Shown here: positions 28,949 through 36,800 of the stretch, one piece after another | How positions within the stretch are numbered: position 1 is the first letter of the stretch | How the letters are laid out: each line of letters opens with the position of its first letter | Source of the DNA: Micromonospora sp. LH3U1 | GTDB lineage: Bacteria > Actinomycetota > Actinomycetes > Mycobacteriales > Micromonosporaceae | NCBI RefSeq assembly: GCF_028475105.1 | Contig: NZ_CP116936.1 | Coordinates: 5,827,501-5,891,500 of the forward strand | DNA length: 64,000 nt | Direction of reading: 5' to 3' | Program-made: the position numbers and the translations under genes | Notes under the pieces: model-generated | Databases searched by the model: none | The model's input: the letters and a program-made list of their open reading frames with translations, nothing else | What the model was told of the DNA's origin: nothing

Positions 28949-29335
28949 ATGACCGATCGCGATCGCCAACCGCCGTTGGAGGACAGCCCGGAGGTGGCCT
29001 CGGCGGTGGATGATGACGCCAGCGTCCCGCAGCTGCGGACCGGCGGTGGCCCGGACCGGGACACCCCGGCCTTCTCCGAGCCCCGCAGCCGGCCGGACGA
29101 CCTCGCGCCGGGCACCGACGAGCTGATCGGTGACCCCTACGCTGCCGGCACCGGGGCGACCGGCACCGGCACCGGCGCTGGCGGGGACAACATCCGCACC
29201 GGGGCGGAGCAGCCCTGGGAGCCGGAGGACCTGGTGATGGCCCGCGGGCAGGACCTCACTCCGGAGAACCTGGACAAAGCCCGCCGCGACCTGGCCGAGC
29301 AGGGTCGGGCGGCGATCGAGCGCACCGTGCCCTGA
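28949..29335 (+). CDS. Hypothetical polar protein
   Basis: This 128-residue protein is hydrophilic, with no signal or membrane segment. A glycine/threonine-rich stretch lies near residues 65-80. The C-terminal part is helical (LTPENLDKARRDLAEQGRAAIERTVP). The ATG is fixed by CAGGAGG seven bases upstream. It is the last gene before a strong hairpin. I do not recognise it. Confidence 0.7.
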   Translation: MTDRDRQPPLEDSPEVASAVDDDASVPQLRTGGGPDRDTPAFSEPRSRPDDLAPGTDELIGDPYAAGTGATGTGTGAGGDNIRTGAEQPWEPEDLVMARGQDLTPENLDKARRDLAEQGRAAIERTVP

Positions 29336-29349
29336 CCGGGCACGAGGGG

Positions 29350-29386
29350 GGTCCCCGACCCGACCGTGATGGTCGGGCCGGGGACC
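29350..29386 (+). terminator. Hairpin terminator between convergent genes
   Basis: A 16-bp stem with one mismatch (GGTCCCCGACCCGACC, loop GTGAT) lies 14 bases after the hypothetical gene and 67 bases from the convergent cellulase stop. Confidence 0.82.
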
Positions 29387-29453
29387 CGGGGGAACCTGCC
29401 GCCGGCGGTGCCTCACCTACCGCCGGCGGCGGGTGGTTGCGGAAGCGATCCGG

Positions 29454-31238
29454 TCAGAGCGCCGGGTACGCGTTGCGCATGAGCTCCTGGAACTGGGCGG
29501 AGAACCACGCGCCGGAGATCGGCGCGTTCGCCAGCGCTCCGGACGGGTTGTTGCCGTTGCGGGCGTTGCCGCCGTACGTCGGGTCACACATCCGGTCGAA
29601 GCCCTTGCCCTCGTTGTTCGGGATCTCCTTGCTGGAGCCGTCGGACTCACCCGGCGGCTTCACCCAGACGTAGGCGTCGATGCCGGGCTCCGGGTTGGCC
29701 CGGGGACGCTCGCCGAGGCCGGCACCGGACTGGTTGCACCAGTTGCCGAGGTGGCCCCGTCGGTCGATGCGGCCCCCGTTGACATACGTGTCGACACTGG
29801 TCGTCGCGCCCGGTCCGGTGGGCCGCGCGGAGCCACCCCAGCCGTTGCGGGACGTGTCGATCAGCATGCCGATGCCGGAGTTGAAGCCGATCGAGACGAG
29901 CTTGTCGCGGAACGCCTGGGCAAACGACAGCTCGTCGACGTAGTAGTTCCAGTCGACCCACTTGGACTGCCGCACCGTCTGGCCGTTCACGTTGTCGGTG
30001 ACCTTGAAGTACGGCTCGCGCAGCGCCGAGTAGTTCGCCGTGTTGACGATGAACCCGTGCACGTTGTTGACCGTGCTGCCGGAGGCGACCGCGGCGGTCT
30101 TCAGGATGTCGGCGGTCGGGCCGAAGTTGGTGTCCCAACCGAGCCAGCCGTGGTGGCCGGCGTCGATGTAGTTGTAGACGTTGCCGATCGAACCGAGCTT
30201 GGCGAGGGCGTAGCCGACACCGTTGACGTACGCGCCGTTGGCCTTGACCGTGTCGCACATGACCGTGCCACCGGCCTGACCGGAGGTGTTGGTGATCAGG
30301 TTCGGCAGCGAGTCGATCTCGATGACGTTGATGATCCGCAGGCTGCTGTACTTCGACTCACCCTGGATCGCGGCGATCGGGTCGATGTACTCGGCCTTGT
30401 ACCGGGGCAGCTCGTTCGGGCCCAGCTCACCGTTGGAGGCGAGCGCGGAGCAGTCCCGGCCGGGCAGGTTGTAGATCACGAACTGGATGTACCCGGCGCC
30501 CTGACGCAGCGCCTCGTCCAGGTGCTGACGCACCCCGAAGGCGCCGTTGGAGCTGCTGTCCGGCGTGCCGTTGATCGCGGCGATCCGGTCCAGCCAGACG
30601 GCGGTGGGGTTGTTGGAGACCCGACTGCCGCCGGACTCGGCGTCCGCCTTGGCCTTCCACTCCGGGTTCACGTACCCGCGCACCCCGGCGTAGGGGTTGT
30701 CGACCTTGGTGCCGGGCGGCGGGGTGGTGGGCGGAGGCGTGGTCGGCGGGGGCGTGGTCGGCGGGGGCGTGGTCGGCGGCGGGGTCGTGGGCGGCGGGGT
30801 CGTGGGGCTGCCGCCGTTGCAGACCACGCCGTTCACGGTGAACGACGTCGGCTTGGGGTTGCTGCCGCTCCACGCGCCGTTGAAGCCGAGGCTCGTCGAC
30901 GCACCGGTGGCGAGGTTGCCGTTGTAGGACAGGTTGCGCGCGGTCACCTGGCTGCCGGACTGACTGAACTCGGCCGACCAGCCCTGCTGCACCCGCTGAC
31001 TGGAGTTGGGGAAGGTCCAGCTCAGCGTCCAGCCGTTGATCGGGTCACCGAGGTTCTTGATGGTGACGTTCCCGGTGAAGCCGCCGGGCCAGTCGTTGGT
31101 CGTGTAGGCGACGTCGCACTGCGTCGCGGCCTGCGCCGCGGTAACCGGGATCATCACCATGCCGCTGGCGACCAGGACGCCCGCGCCGGCGAGCGCTAGG
31201 CCCCGGCGTGGGCCGGACAGCCTTCTCCACACATTCAT
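29454..31238 (-). CDS. Secreted GH6 cellulase with N-terminal CBM2
   Basis: This exported enzyme (594 residues) hydrolyses cellulose. A signal peptide spans ~1-42 (twin arginine-like RRLSGPRRG, hydrophobic core, AAQAA cleavage). A family 2 cellulose-binding domain follows (~43-145, CDVAYTTNDWPGGFTG, paired cysteines and exposed tryptophans). A PPPTT linker of about six repeats comes next, then a GH6 catalytic domain (~165-594). GH6 signature 1 is exact (VIYNLPGRDC); signature 2 reads VIEIDSLPNL, with Ile where EPD is common, as I recall for bacterial exo-acting Cel6B types. ATG 31238 follows GGAGA. A CebR-like box lies 256 bp upstream. Confidence 0.95.
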   Translation of the reverse strand: MNVWRRLSGPRRGLALAGAGVLVASGMVMIPVTAAQAATQCDVAYTTNDWPGGFTGNVTIKNLGDPINGWTLSWTFPNSSQRVQQGWSAEFSQSGSQVTARNLSYNGNLATGASTSLGFNGAWSGSNPKPTSFTVNGVVCNGGSPTTPPPTTPPPTTPPPTTPPPTTPPPTTPPPGTKVDNPYAGVRGYVNPEWKAKADAESGGSRVSNNPTAVWLDRIAAINGTPDSSSNGAFGVRQHLDEALRQGAGYIQFVIYNLPGRDCSALASNGELGPNELPRYKAEYIDPIAAIQGESKYSSLRIINVIEIDSLPNLITNTSGQAGGTVMCDTVKANGAYVNGVGYALAKLGSIGNVYNYIDAGHHGWLGWDTNFGPTADILKTAAVASGSTVNNVHGFIVNTANYSALREPYFKVTDNVNGQTVRQSKWVDWNYYVDELSFAQAFRDKLVSIGFNSGIGMLIDTSRNGWGGSARPTGPGATTSVDTYVNGGRIDRRGHLGNWCNQSGAGLGERPRANPEPGIDAYVWVKPPGESDGSSKEIPNNEGKGFDRMCDPTYGGNARNGNNPSGALANAPISGAWFSAQFQELMRNAYPAL

Positions 31239-31493
31239 GCCACTGATCTCCTTGGGCGAGACCGGGCTCGCATACGGCCCGGCGAGACGGCCCGGTGGGC
31301 GTCCTGCACGGACGGCCGCCGGCACCAACAGGATTCTTCGGGGTGCCCGACCCGGACGGGCATTGGTGGTGGTGGCGCATGACCGGCGCAACGACCGGTC
31401 GATCTGCGGCGGGACGTCGCCCGGTGAACCGGTGCCCTCGACTCCCCTGCCTGCGCGGTTTGGCTTCCCGAACCGCGTGCGCCGATTCTCGCA

Positions 31494-31507
31494 TGGGAGC
31501 GCTTCCA
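31494..31507. promoter_or_regulatory. CebR-like operator upstream of the cellulase gene
   Basis: TGGGAGCGCTTCCA differs at one base from the palindrome TGGGAGCGCTCCCA bound by the cellobiose-responsive repressor CebR in actinomycetes. It lies 256 bp before the cellulase start and 348 bp before the divergent surface-protein gene. Cellobiose-inducible control of the cellulase is inferred. Confidence 0.78.
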
Positions 31508-31764
31508 TGGCAATGGCTCGATGCGTTGGCGGGCGGACGGCCAACCCGAACCCGTTTCGGACGATACCCCCGAGCGCGCCCGACCGGCACGTGCGAGACC
31601 GGCACCGCCGCTACCGGATGAGCCAGGCAGGCGGGGAACGGCGAGCACCGAACACCGTGGGCCGCGCCTAAAGACGTTCGGCGCCCGAGACGACGTGTGA
31701 CACGGCGGAAAGCCGCGTAGCACCCCTTCATCTCTTACTTGGCCCAAAGGTTAAAACGCGAATC

Positions 31765-31786
31765 TTTCACTTCATAAGTCGTGAAA
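31765..31786. promoter_or_regulatory. Palindromic operator-like site upstream of the surface-protein gene
   Basis: TTTCACTTCATAAGTCGTGAAA is a near-perfect inverted repeat (arms TTTCACTT and AAGT-C-GTGAAA around CAT) in an AT-rich island about 70 bp before the gene at 31855. It has the size and shape of a dimeric repressor site. The regulator is unknown. Confidence 0.5.
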
Positions 31787-31854
31787 CGGTCTAACGTCGG
31801 TCTTAGCTCGGTTGTCGCCGGGCTCAGGACAACAGGGATGGAGTGACGCAGGTC

Positions 31855-33114
31855 ATGGCTAAGAAGATGCTCGGGAAAGTCGTTGCGGGTGCTGCGCTCG
31901 GCGGCGCATCGCTTCTGGTGTTCGCGCCGGGGATCGCGTTCGCCGACGGCCACAACGACGGCAAGGTCTACGCCAAGCCGCACGTCGTCAAGGCCGGCGA
32001 CGAGGTCAAGCTCCTCGAGATCTGCCCGGATCGGCAGGAGCACGCGTACGTGTGGTCCAAGGTCACCGGCAAGGTCAAGCTCAAGCCGGCCGACGAAGAC
32101 CGGGGCGAGGACCGCGAGTGGCGCGAGGAGGACTCCAAGGGCCACGAGGGCAAGGACGAGAACGGCAAGGACGAGCACGGCAAGGACGACAAGGGCAAGG
32201 ACGAGAACGGCAAGGACGAGCACGGCAAGGACGACAAGGGCAAGGACCACGAGGGCAAGGACGAGAACGGCAAGGACGAGCACGGCAAGGGCGAAGACGG
32301 CAAGGGCGAAGACGGCAAGGACAAGCCGCAGCCGCCCGCCGCCCAGCCCGGCGGCCAGGGTGGCGGCGCTGCCGCCGACGCCCATGGCGACGAGGACAGC
32401 AAGGACTGGAAGGGCGAGGAGCACAGCCAGGACGCCGAAGACAGCCGCGACAAGAAGGACTCGGACTCCAAGGACGAAGGCAAGAAGGACTGGGAGTCCA
32501 AGGACGAAGGCAAGAAGGACTGGGAGTCCAAGGACGAGGGCTCGAACGAGTACGGCTCGGACAAGGGCTGGGAGAACAAGGGCCACGGCTCCGACGAGTA
32601 CGGCTCGGACAAGAGCTGGGAGTCCAAGGACGAAGGCTCGAACGAGTACGGCTCGGACAAGAGCTGGGAGTCCAAGGACGAAGGCTCGAACGAGTACGGC
32701 TCGGACAAGGGCCGGGAGTCCAAGGACGAGGGCTCGAACGAGTACGGCTCGGACAAGGGCTGGGAGAACAAGGGCCACGGCTCCGACGAGTACGGCTCGG
32801 ACAAGAGCTGGGAGTCCAAGGACGAGGACGAGCGCGGCTCCGACAAGGGCTGGGAGAAGGAGCGCGAGTTCGTCTACTACGGCGAGGCCAAGGTCGACGA
32901 GGACGCGAAGCCGGGTCGCTACGAGCTCAAGGGCTCGTGCGGCGAGGGCGAGCTCGTCGTGCTGCCGCACGGCGGTGTCGACGGTGGTGACGGTGGCGCC
33001 AGCACCGGCACCGACCGTGGCCTGGCCACCGGCGGGGCGAGCGTGCTCGGCGCTGCCGCGCTGGGCGGGATCGTGCTGATGCGTCGTCGGCGGACCGATG
33101 GTTCGCTCGTCTGA
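31855..33114 (+). CDS. Secreted repeat-rich surface protein, likely sortase-associated
   Basis: This 419-residue exported protein has a signal peptide (~1-31, ending FAPGIAFADG). A beta-rich segment (~35-80, VKAGDEVKLLEIC) is followed by ~270 residues of charged repeats: first GKDEHGKDDKGKDENGKDE units, then SKDEGSNEYGSDKGWE units. Another beta-rich segment (~345-380, EAKVDEDAKPGRYELKGSC) and a C-terminal LATGG, hydrophobic stretch and RRRR tail complete it. The tail resembles a cell-wall sorting signal, though LATGG is not a canonical LPXTG or LAXTG. The sortase gene overlaps the end. ATG 31855 is used; GTG 31843 is in frame. Confidence 0.82.
   Translation: MAKKMLGKVVAGAALGGASLLVFAPGIAFADGHNDGKVYAKPHVVKAGDEVKLLEICPDRQEHAYVWSKVTGKVKLKPADEDRGEDREWREEDSKGHEGKDENGKDEHGKDDKGKDENGKDEHGKDDKGKDHEGKDENGKDEHGKGEDGKGEDGKDKPQPPAAQPGGQGGGAAADAHGDEDSKDWKGEEHSQDAEDSRDKKDSDSKDEGKKDWESKDEGKKDWESKDEGSNEYGSDKGWENKGHGSDEYGSDKSWESKDEGSNEYGSDKSWESKDEGSNEYGSDKGRESKDEGSNEYGSDKGWENKGHGSDEYGSDKSWESKDEDERGSDKGWEKEREFVYYGEAKVDEDAKPGRYELKGSCGEGELVVLPHGGVDGGDGGASTGTDRGLATGGASVLGAAALGGIVLMRRRRTDGSLV
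32130..32860 (+). repeat. Low-complexity coding repeats in the surface protein
   Basis: Two families are present. At ~32150-32320, 15-18-bp units encode GKDE(H/N)GKD-type repeats. At ~32460-32860, units of about 48-66 bp encode SKDEGSNEYGSDK-type repeats, with identical DNA over long stretches. Such repeats are prone to copy-number change and to assembly collapse. Confidence 0.9.
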
Positions 33115-33817
33115 CGTGACGACGACACGGGCCGGCGGCCGTCACGGGAGACCGTGGCGTGCCGCCGGCGCGGCCGTCGTCGTCACCATGGCCATGATTG
33201 GCGCCGGCATGATCGGCGCCGCCCTGAAGACCACGCCCGCTCCCCGACCGCCGCAGCCGCTGGCCCAGGCCGGTCCCGAGGTCACCGGGGGGTCCACCGC
33301 AAATGACGCTCCGGCGATCGACGGGCAGCCCGTCGGCCAGGGGGACCCGCCAGCCGGGCTGGCCCGTTCGGCACCGACCAGCATCGAGATCCCCCGGATC
33401 GGTGTCGACGCGACGATCATGTCGTTGGGCACCAACCCGGACGGCACCGTCCAGGTTCCCCCGCTCGAACAGGCCGAGCAGGCCGGTTGGTACGAGCCCG
33501 GCGCGAGCCCCGGCGAGACCGGCAACGCGGTGATCGTCGGGCACGTGGATTCGGCGGTGCTCGGCCCGGCCGTCTTCTTCGACCTCGGCGCTCTCACCCC
33601 CGGCGACACCGTCATTGTGCGGCGGACCGACGGACTGGCGGCCACCTTCAAGGTCGACTCGGTGAAGTCGTACCCGAAGACCGCCTTCCCCACCGAGTTG
33701 GTGTACGGACCCAGCGACCGGCCCAGCCTGCGGGTGGTCACCTGCGGCGGCCAGTTCGACAAGGCCGCCAAGAGCTACCCGGACAACGTGGTCGTCTTCG
33801 CCACCCTGGTGGCGTGA
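33098..33817 (+). CDS. Class F-like sortase
   Basis: This is a membrane-anchored transpeptidase (239 residues) that would attach a surface protein to the cell envelope. One N-terminal membrane segment (~26-44) is followed by a proline-rich linker and a sortase barrel (~95-239). Catalytic His149 (IVGHVDS) and Cys216 (VVTCGG) are present. The catalytic arginine is not assigned here; the expected region near the C-terminus reads SYPDNVVVFA. ATG 33098 overlaps the surface-protein gene by 17 bases; GTG 33116, two bases after that stop, is the alternative. The upstream protein is the obvious substrate. Confidence 0.9.
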   Translation: MVRSSDVTTTRAGGRHGRPWRAAGAAVVVTMAMIGAGMIGAALKTTPAPRPPQPLAQAGPEVTGGSTANDAPAIDGQPVGQGDPPAGLARSAPTSIEIPRIGVDATIMSLGTNPDGTVQVPPLEQAEQAGWYEPGASPGETGNAVIVGHVDSAVLGPAVFFDLGALTPGDTVIVRRTDGLAATFKVDSVKSYPKTAFPTELVYGPSDRPSLRVVTCGGQFDKAAKSYPDNVVVFATLVA

Positions 33818-33831
33818 CCCGCGACGAACGA

Positions 33832-33875
33832 ACGCGGCCCGGCCGGTCGGGGTGACCCGATCGGCCGGACCGCGT
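33832..33875. terminator. Bidirectional hairpin between sortase and glutamate dehydrogenase genes
   Basis: A 20-bp stem with two mismatches (left arm 33832-33851, loop GTGA, right arm 33856-33875) lies between two convergent genes, 14 bases from each stop. Confidence 0.85.
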
Positions 33876-33889
33876 CCGGCGTACCTGAC

Positions 33890-36800
33890 TCAGGCGGCTG
33901 CGGAGGTCCGCACCAGGGTGCGGATCTGGCGCAGCAGCACCGACAGGGCGGCGAGATCCGCCCGCGACTCGTCGAACTCCCCCATCGCCCGCCGGGCGCG
34001 GTGGATCGAGGTCGCGTTCGACTGCTCCCACTGCTGCACCCGCTCGTGCGGCGGCAGGTCGTCCGGAGTGGAGTCGAGCACCTCCGCGGTGAGCGCGGCC
34101 AGCGCGGCGTACAGGTCGTACCGCAGCGCCATCCGGGCCAGCGTCTGCCAGCGGTCCTCCCTCGGCAGCAGGGAGATCTTCGACAGCAGCGAGTCCACCC
34201 GGAACAGGTCGGACAGCACGAAGTAGACCGAGGCCACCTCGCCGACGTCCCGTCCGCTGCTGTTCGCCGTCTCCACCACGTCCATCAGGCCGAAGCTGTA
34301 CATCAACCGGGTCGCCCGCTCCGCCAGCTCGCGGGGCAGCCCACGCTCGGTCATCGAGTCCATGTGCGCGACGATGCCCTGCCGCTCGTTGCCGTAGAAC
34401 AGCTCCTCGAGCCCTGGCAGCAACCGAGCGACCCCGTCGCGCAGCCGGGCAATCTCGGCCGGCACGTCGATCGGCGAGCGCCGGTTGGAGACCAGCCACC
34501 GCACCGCCCGGTCGAGCAACCGGCGGGTGTCCAGGTAGACGCTGGTCTGCAGCTCCGGCGCAACCTTGTTGTCCAGCGCCTCGACCGCGTCCCACAGGTC
34601 GCGCAGGCCGAACACCTCGCTGACCACCACGTAGGCCCGGATCACGTCCGCCGCGCTGGCCGCGGTCTCTTCGACCACCCGGAAGATGAACGAGATGCCA
34701 CCTCGGTTGATCGCCTCGTTGACGAGCACGGTGGTGACGATGTCCCGGCGCAGCCGGTGCCGGCCCATCCGGTCGGCGAACCGCTCGCGCATCGGCGTCG
34801 GGAAGTAGTTGACCAGGACCTCGGTCGTCCACTCCTCGTCGGCCAGACCCTCGGTGAGGATCTCCCGCTCCAGAACGATCTTCACGTACGCGAGCAGCAC
34901 CGCGAACTCCGGCGCGGTCAGGCCGGATTCGTTGCGGACCGCCAGTTCCTCGTCCGGCGGCAGCGCCTCCAGCGACCGGTCCAACGCACCCGAGCGCTCC
35001 AGCTCGTTGATCATCCGCCGGTGCACCGGGAGCAGCGAGGCGGCCTGGGCCTGGGCGTTGTTGATCGCCCGAGCCTGGTCGTAGTTGTCCCGCAACACCA
35101 GCTCGGCGACCTCATCGGTCATCCCGGCCAGCAGCTCGTCCCGGTCGGCCGTGGTCAACTCCCCGTCGGCCACGGCGGTGTTCAGCAGGATCTTGATGTT
35201 CACCTCGTGGTCGGAGGTGTCCACCCCGGCCGCGTTGTCGATGAAGTCGGAGAAGATCCGGCCACCGGTCAACGCGTACTCGATCCGGCCGAGCTGGGTC
35301 CAGCCCAGGTTGCCGCCCTCGCCCGCCACCCGGCAGCGCAGGTTGCGCCCGTCCACCCGGATCGCGTCGTTGGACTTGTCGCCCACCTCGGCGTTGGTCT
35401 GCGTCGACGCCTTGACGTAGGTGCCGATGCCACCGTTCCAGAACAGGTCCACCGGAGCGGTGACGATCGCCTTCATCAGCTCCTGCGGCGAGAGCTGCGT
35501 GACGTCGTCGTCCAGGCCGATCGCCGCCCGGACCTGCGGCGTGATCGGGATGGACTTCGCGGTACGCGGGAAGATGCCGCCGCCAGCCGAGATCAGCTCC
35601 GGGTTGTAGTCCTCCCACGAGGACCGGGGCAGGTCGAACAACCGCCGACGCTCCGCGTACGAGGTGGCCGCGTCCGGCTCCGGGTCGAGGAAGATGTGCC
35701 GGTGGTCGAAGGCCGCCACCAGCCGGATGTGCTCGGAGAGCAGCATTCCATTGCCGAACACGTCACCGGACATGTCGCCGACGCCGACCACCGTGAAGTC
35801 CTGGGTCTGGGTGTCCAGGCCCAACTCCCGGAAGTGCCGCTTGACCGACTCCCAGGCGCCCCGGGCGGTGATGCCCATCTTCTTGTGGTCGTAGCCGGCC
35901 GAACCGCCGGAGGCGAACGCGTCGCCCATCCAGAAGTTGTGGGCCTTGGAGATCTCGTTGGCGATGTCGGAGAACGTCGCCGTGCCCTTGTCCGCCGCCA
36001 CCACCAGGTACGGGTCGTCGCCGTCGTGCCGGACCACATCCTCCGGCGGCACGATCTGCCCGCTGACGATGTTGTCGGTGACGTCCAGCATCGCGCCGAC
36101 GAACTCCTGGTAGCAGGCGACCGCCTCGTCCCGGTCGCCCGGCTTCTGCTTCAACACGAAGCCGCCCTTGGCGCCCACCGGCACGATCACGGTGTTCTTC
36201 ACCATCTGCGCCTTGACCAGGCCGAGCACCTCGGTGCGGAAGTCCTCCCGACGGTCCGACCAGCGCAACCCGCCCCGGGCCACCGGCCCGAACCGCAGGT
36301 GCACACCCTCGAACCGGGGCGAGTAGACGAAGATCTCGAACTTCGGTCGCGGCGCCGGCAGGTCCGGGATGGTCTGTGGGTCGAGCTTGAACGCCACGTA
36401 CGCCTTCGGCCGCCCGTTGGCGCGCCTCTGGTAGAAGCTCGTCCGCAGGGTCGCTTCGATCAGCGTCAGGTACGAGCGCAGGATCCGATCCTGGTCGAGG
36501 CTCGCCACGTCGTCCAGCGCACCCCGGATCGTCTCCACCAGCTCACCACTGCGCTGCTGACGTTGCTCGGCACTGAGCCCGCCCGGCGCGAACCGGGTCT
36601 CGAACAGCTCCACCAACAGCGCGGCGATCTTCGGGTAGGCGATGAAGGTCTGCTCCATGTAGTCCTGTGAGAAGACCGTGCCAGCCTGCCGCAGATACTT
36701 CGCGTACGCCCGCAGCACCACCACCTGCCGCCAGGTCAGCCCGCCCCGCAACACCAGCTCGTTGAACCGGTCCACCTCGGCCTCACCGCGCCAGGCCGCC

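Larger units (their letters stand above)
31239..31854. other. 616-bp divergent intergenic region
   Basis: This region between the cellulase and the surface-protein gene holds the CebR-like box (31494-31507), a 22-bp palindrome (31765-31786) and a locally AT-rich stretch at 31730-31800. An in-frame extension of the cellulase gene up to 31544 has no signal or homology that I recognise and is taken as leader. I see no other gene. Confidence 0.6.

Noticed and set aside
31239-31544. N-terminal extension of the cellulase gene
   Set aside because: The open frame runs upstream but lacks a signal peptide, and the true signal peptide begins at 31238 with a ribosome binding site.
33070-33114. Canonical LPXTG sorting signal in the surface protein
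   Set aside because: The tail has LATGG followed by a hydrophobic stretch and arginines; it is only sorting-signal-like, so I did not call a standard motif.
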